Source: Candidatus Shapirobacteria bacterium
GTDB lineage: Bacteria; Patescibacteriota; Microgenomatia; UBA12405
Direction: 5' to 3'
NCBI GenBank assembly: GCA_003647605.1
Contig: QMND01000054.1
Location: forward strand, 1 to 5,432
DNA: 5,432 nt
The translations under genes and the position numbers were made by a program. This document shows positions 4,590-5,432 of this stretch, in pieces (positions within the stretch are counted from its first letter, which is position 1; every line of letters begins with the position of its first letter). The notes under the pieces were generated by a model. That model was not told the origin of the DNA, did not search any database, and was given only the letters and a program-made list of their open reading frames with translations.

Positions 4590-4962
4590 TTACAGTTCCC
4601 TGCTCAGTAATCTCTAGCCTCTTTTTCGAGTTTTCTAACACGTAGATAGTTGGCAGCCTAGCGACTCCGCTCTTACCATATTTAACCTTATTTCGTCGAT
4701 AAATTTTAAAGTAACCGTCCACAACCGAAAGCTCATAAACAGGGTTGTTAGTCGGAATTACTAGCTTCCCCTTCTTCGTCAGTATGTGAAACATTCGCAC
4801 GCTAAAGGGGTACCATCCAATCTTCGCTATATCACCTTTAGGGATATCTCCAAAGTAGACCTCTGTTCCGTCAGGTGTAAACTGAGAGACAGCTAACCCT
4901 GATTTGTACTGCACTATCCAAAAATAGACTAATGGACGCTCTAGATCACCTTTAAATCTCAT
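4561..4962 (-). CDS. Conserved phage protein with YFWIVQY and GWYPF motifs
   Basis: This is a 133-residue protein from ATG 4962-4960, which overlaps the TAA of the upstream gene by 11 bases. A longer version from TTG 5019 is possible, but it would overlap the upstream gene by 68 bases without a suitable ribosome site. Visible landmarks in order: MRFKGDLERPLVYFWIVQY, SGLAVSQFTPDGTEVYFGDI, IAKIGWYPFSVRM, VIPTNNPVYELSV, FKIYRRN, and a Glu-rich end. The series Y-W-x-x-x-Y..G..x-QF..(D)G.E..F.DI....I..-GWYPF, followed by IPTNNPxYE and an IxYRRN strand, is familiar to me as a phage-encoded family of unknown function near tail/fibre genes. Some relatives I remember carry a C-terminal zinc ribbon; none is present here. 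No catalytic residues can be named. Confidence 0.8.
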   Translation of the reverse strand: MRFKGDLERPLVYFWIVQYKSGLAVSQFTPDGTEVYFGDIPKGDIAKIGWYPFSVRMFHILTKKGKLVIPTNNPVYELSVVDGYFKIYRRNKVKYGKSGVARLPTIYVLENSKKRLEITEQGTVSEVEIEEVR

Positions 4963-5432
4963 CCCAAACAAATGTATATGTAATGTCAGCCTGTTCACCT
5001 TGAGTGGCATCAGAGGCAACCTTCACTTGCGTTACAATATGTTTAGTTCTTCCTGCTGAGGTGTATTCTCCACTATCTACCTGCATTTTATTTGTCTCGG
5101 AATACGTGTTAATGTTTGTGGTTGGAGTTGTCTGCCCATTGTAGTAAGAGTGTCCACTTGTTCCATCCTCAATCGCATCACCAGATGTACCCGCGGTACC
5201 AGTTGCTTGGTCATAGCTAGCATCAGGACATCCATGATCACCAGAGTCCCTTTGGCAAACCCTTACTTCACCATTCGTGCCAAGCGTCCACGAATACGAG
5301 CTCGGGTACCACCTGATATTGCTTACTTTAGTGAAGGTACCACCCGCAATGTTTAAACAATGTGACTTCCAATACGAGTAATTAAACCCACTAGATGGGA
5401 TGGGGATAGGATTACTAGTCCCTGGGTTGTAG
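4952..5432 (-). CDS. Virion/fibre-type structural protein, C-terminal part (5' end beyond window)
   Basis: The frame is open from the right edge to TAA 4954-4952, giving 159 residues; the N-terminus lies outside the window. It reads YNPGTSNPIPIPSSGF, then YWKSHCLNIAGGTFTKVSNI, RWYPSSYSWTLGTNGEVRVC, YDQATGTAGTSGDAIEDGTS, and ends VTQVKVASDATQGEQADITY then TFVWDEI. Features are a Gly/Ser/Thr/Tyr-rich beta composition, three Cys, a 'GGTFTKVSNIRWY' strand pair and a terminal 'TFVWDE[I]' signature. From memory this signature is shared by a group of phage structural proteins of about 150-200 residues. On that basis only a short N-terminal stretch may be missing. It overlaps the next gene by 11 bases. 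Structural role is inferred from composition and neighbours. Confidence 0.8.
   Translation of the reverse strand, partial: YNPGTSNPIPIPSSGFNYSYWKSHCLNIAGGTFTKVSNIRWYPSSYSWTLGTNGEVRVCQRDSGDHGCPDASYDQATGTAGTSGDAIEDGTSGHSYYNGQTTPTTNINTYSETNKMQVDSGEYTSAGRTKHIVTQVKVASDATQGEQADITYTFVWDEI

Noticed and set aside
4963..5019. TTG start at 5019 for the GWYPF-motif protein
   Set aside because: The extra residues come from reading the last codons of the upstream structural gene in another frame, and no well-spaced ribosome site is present.

Overview
The window looks like part of the late structural region of a tailed bacteriophage or prophage. Every credible gene lies on the minus strand, so transcription runs from high to low coordinates. 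Genes are packed with 1-11 base overlaps or gaps of a few bases, and most carry strong AAAGGAG/GGAGG ribosome binding sites. Several proteins resemble small or structural phage families known to me by pattern only. No integrase, capsid, portal, terminase, tRNA or transposase is visible. The moderate-to-low GC content, strong Shine-Dalgarno sites and GTG starts suggest a Bacillota-like host, but that is inference. Every function below is a judgement from the sequence, not a search result.

Layout in transcription order. (1) 5432-4952: the C-terminal part of a virion/fibre-type protein that enters from the right edge. (2) 4962-4561: a conserved phage protein with a GWYPF motif. (3) 4589-4460: a very small gene that reads through only if the ribosome shifts +1 at CCC-TGA. 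(4) 4460-4236: a small conserved phage protein whose C-terminus looks borrowed from a fibre gene. (5) 4239-3967: an Ig-like/beta-sandwich protein, copy A. Next comes the only real intergenic gap (3966-3833), which can fold into hairpins next to the following ribosome binding site. (6) 3832-2855: a 325-residue putative virion structural protein. (7) 2855-2694: a 53-residue basic protein. (8) 2688-1390: a 432-residue two-array repeat protein, probably a fibre or adhesin, which shares its N-terminal peptide with gene 7. (9) 1388-1113: Ig-like protein copy B. (10-12) 1062-733, 740-378 and 335-1: three tandem paralogues with a basic GKRG-W-T...RRVFIEE head and two glycine/alanine-rich hydrophobic segments. 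The last one runs off the left edge.

The main theme is local duplication and module shuffling. The Ig-like gene is duplicated together with the last ~10 codons of its upstream neighbour. An N-terminal peptide (MANYxGxxVTKK) is shared by two adjacent, otherwise different proteins. Decapeptide repeats have expanded recently inside the fibre gene. A hydrophobic small-protein gene is present in at least three mosaic copies. Together this suggests a fast-evolving host-interaction (fibre/baseplate) module followed by a cassette of possible membrane-active or virion-associated small proteins. There is no gene-free stretch longer than 134 bases.
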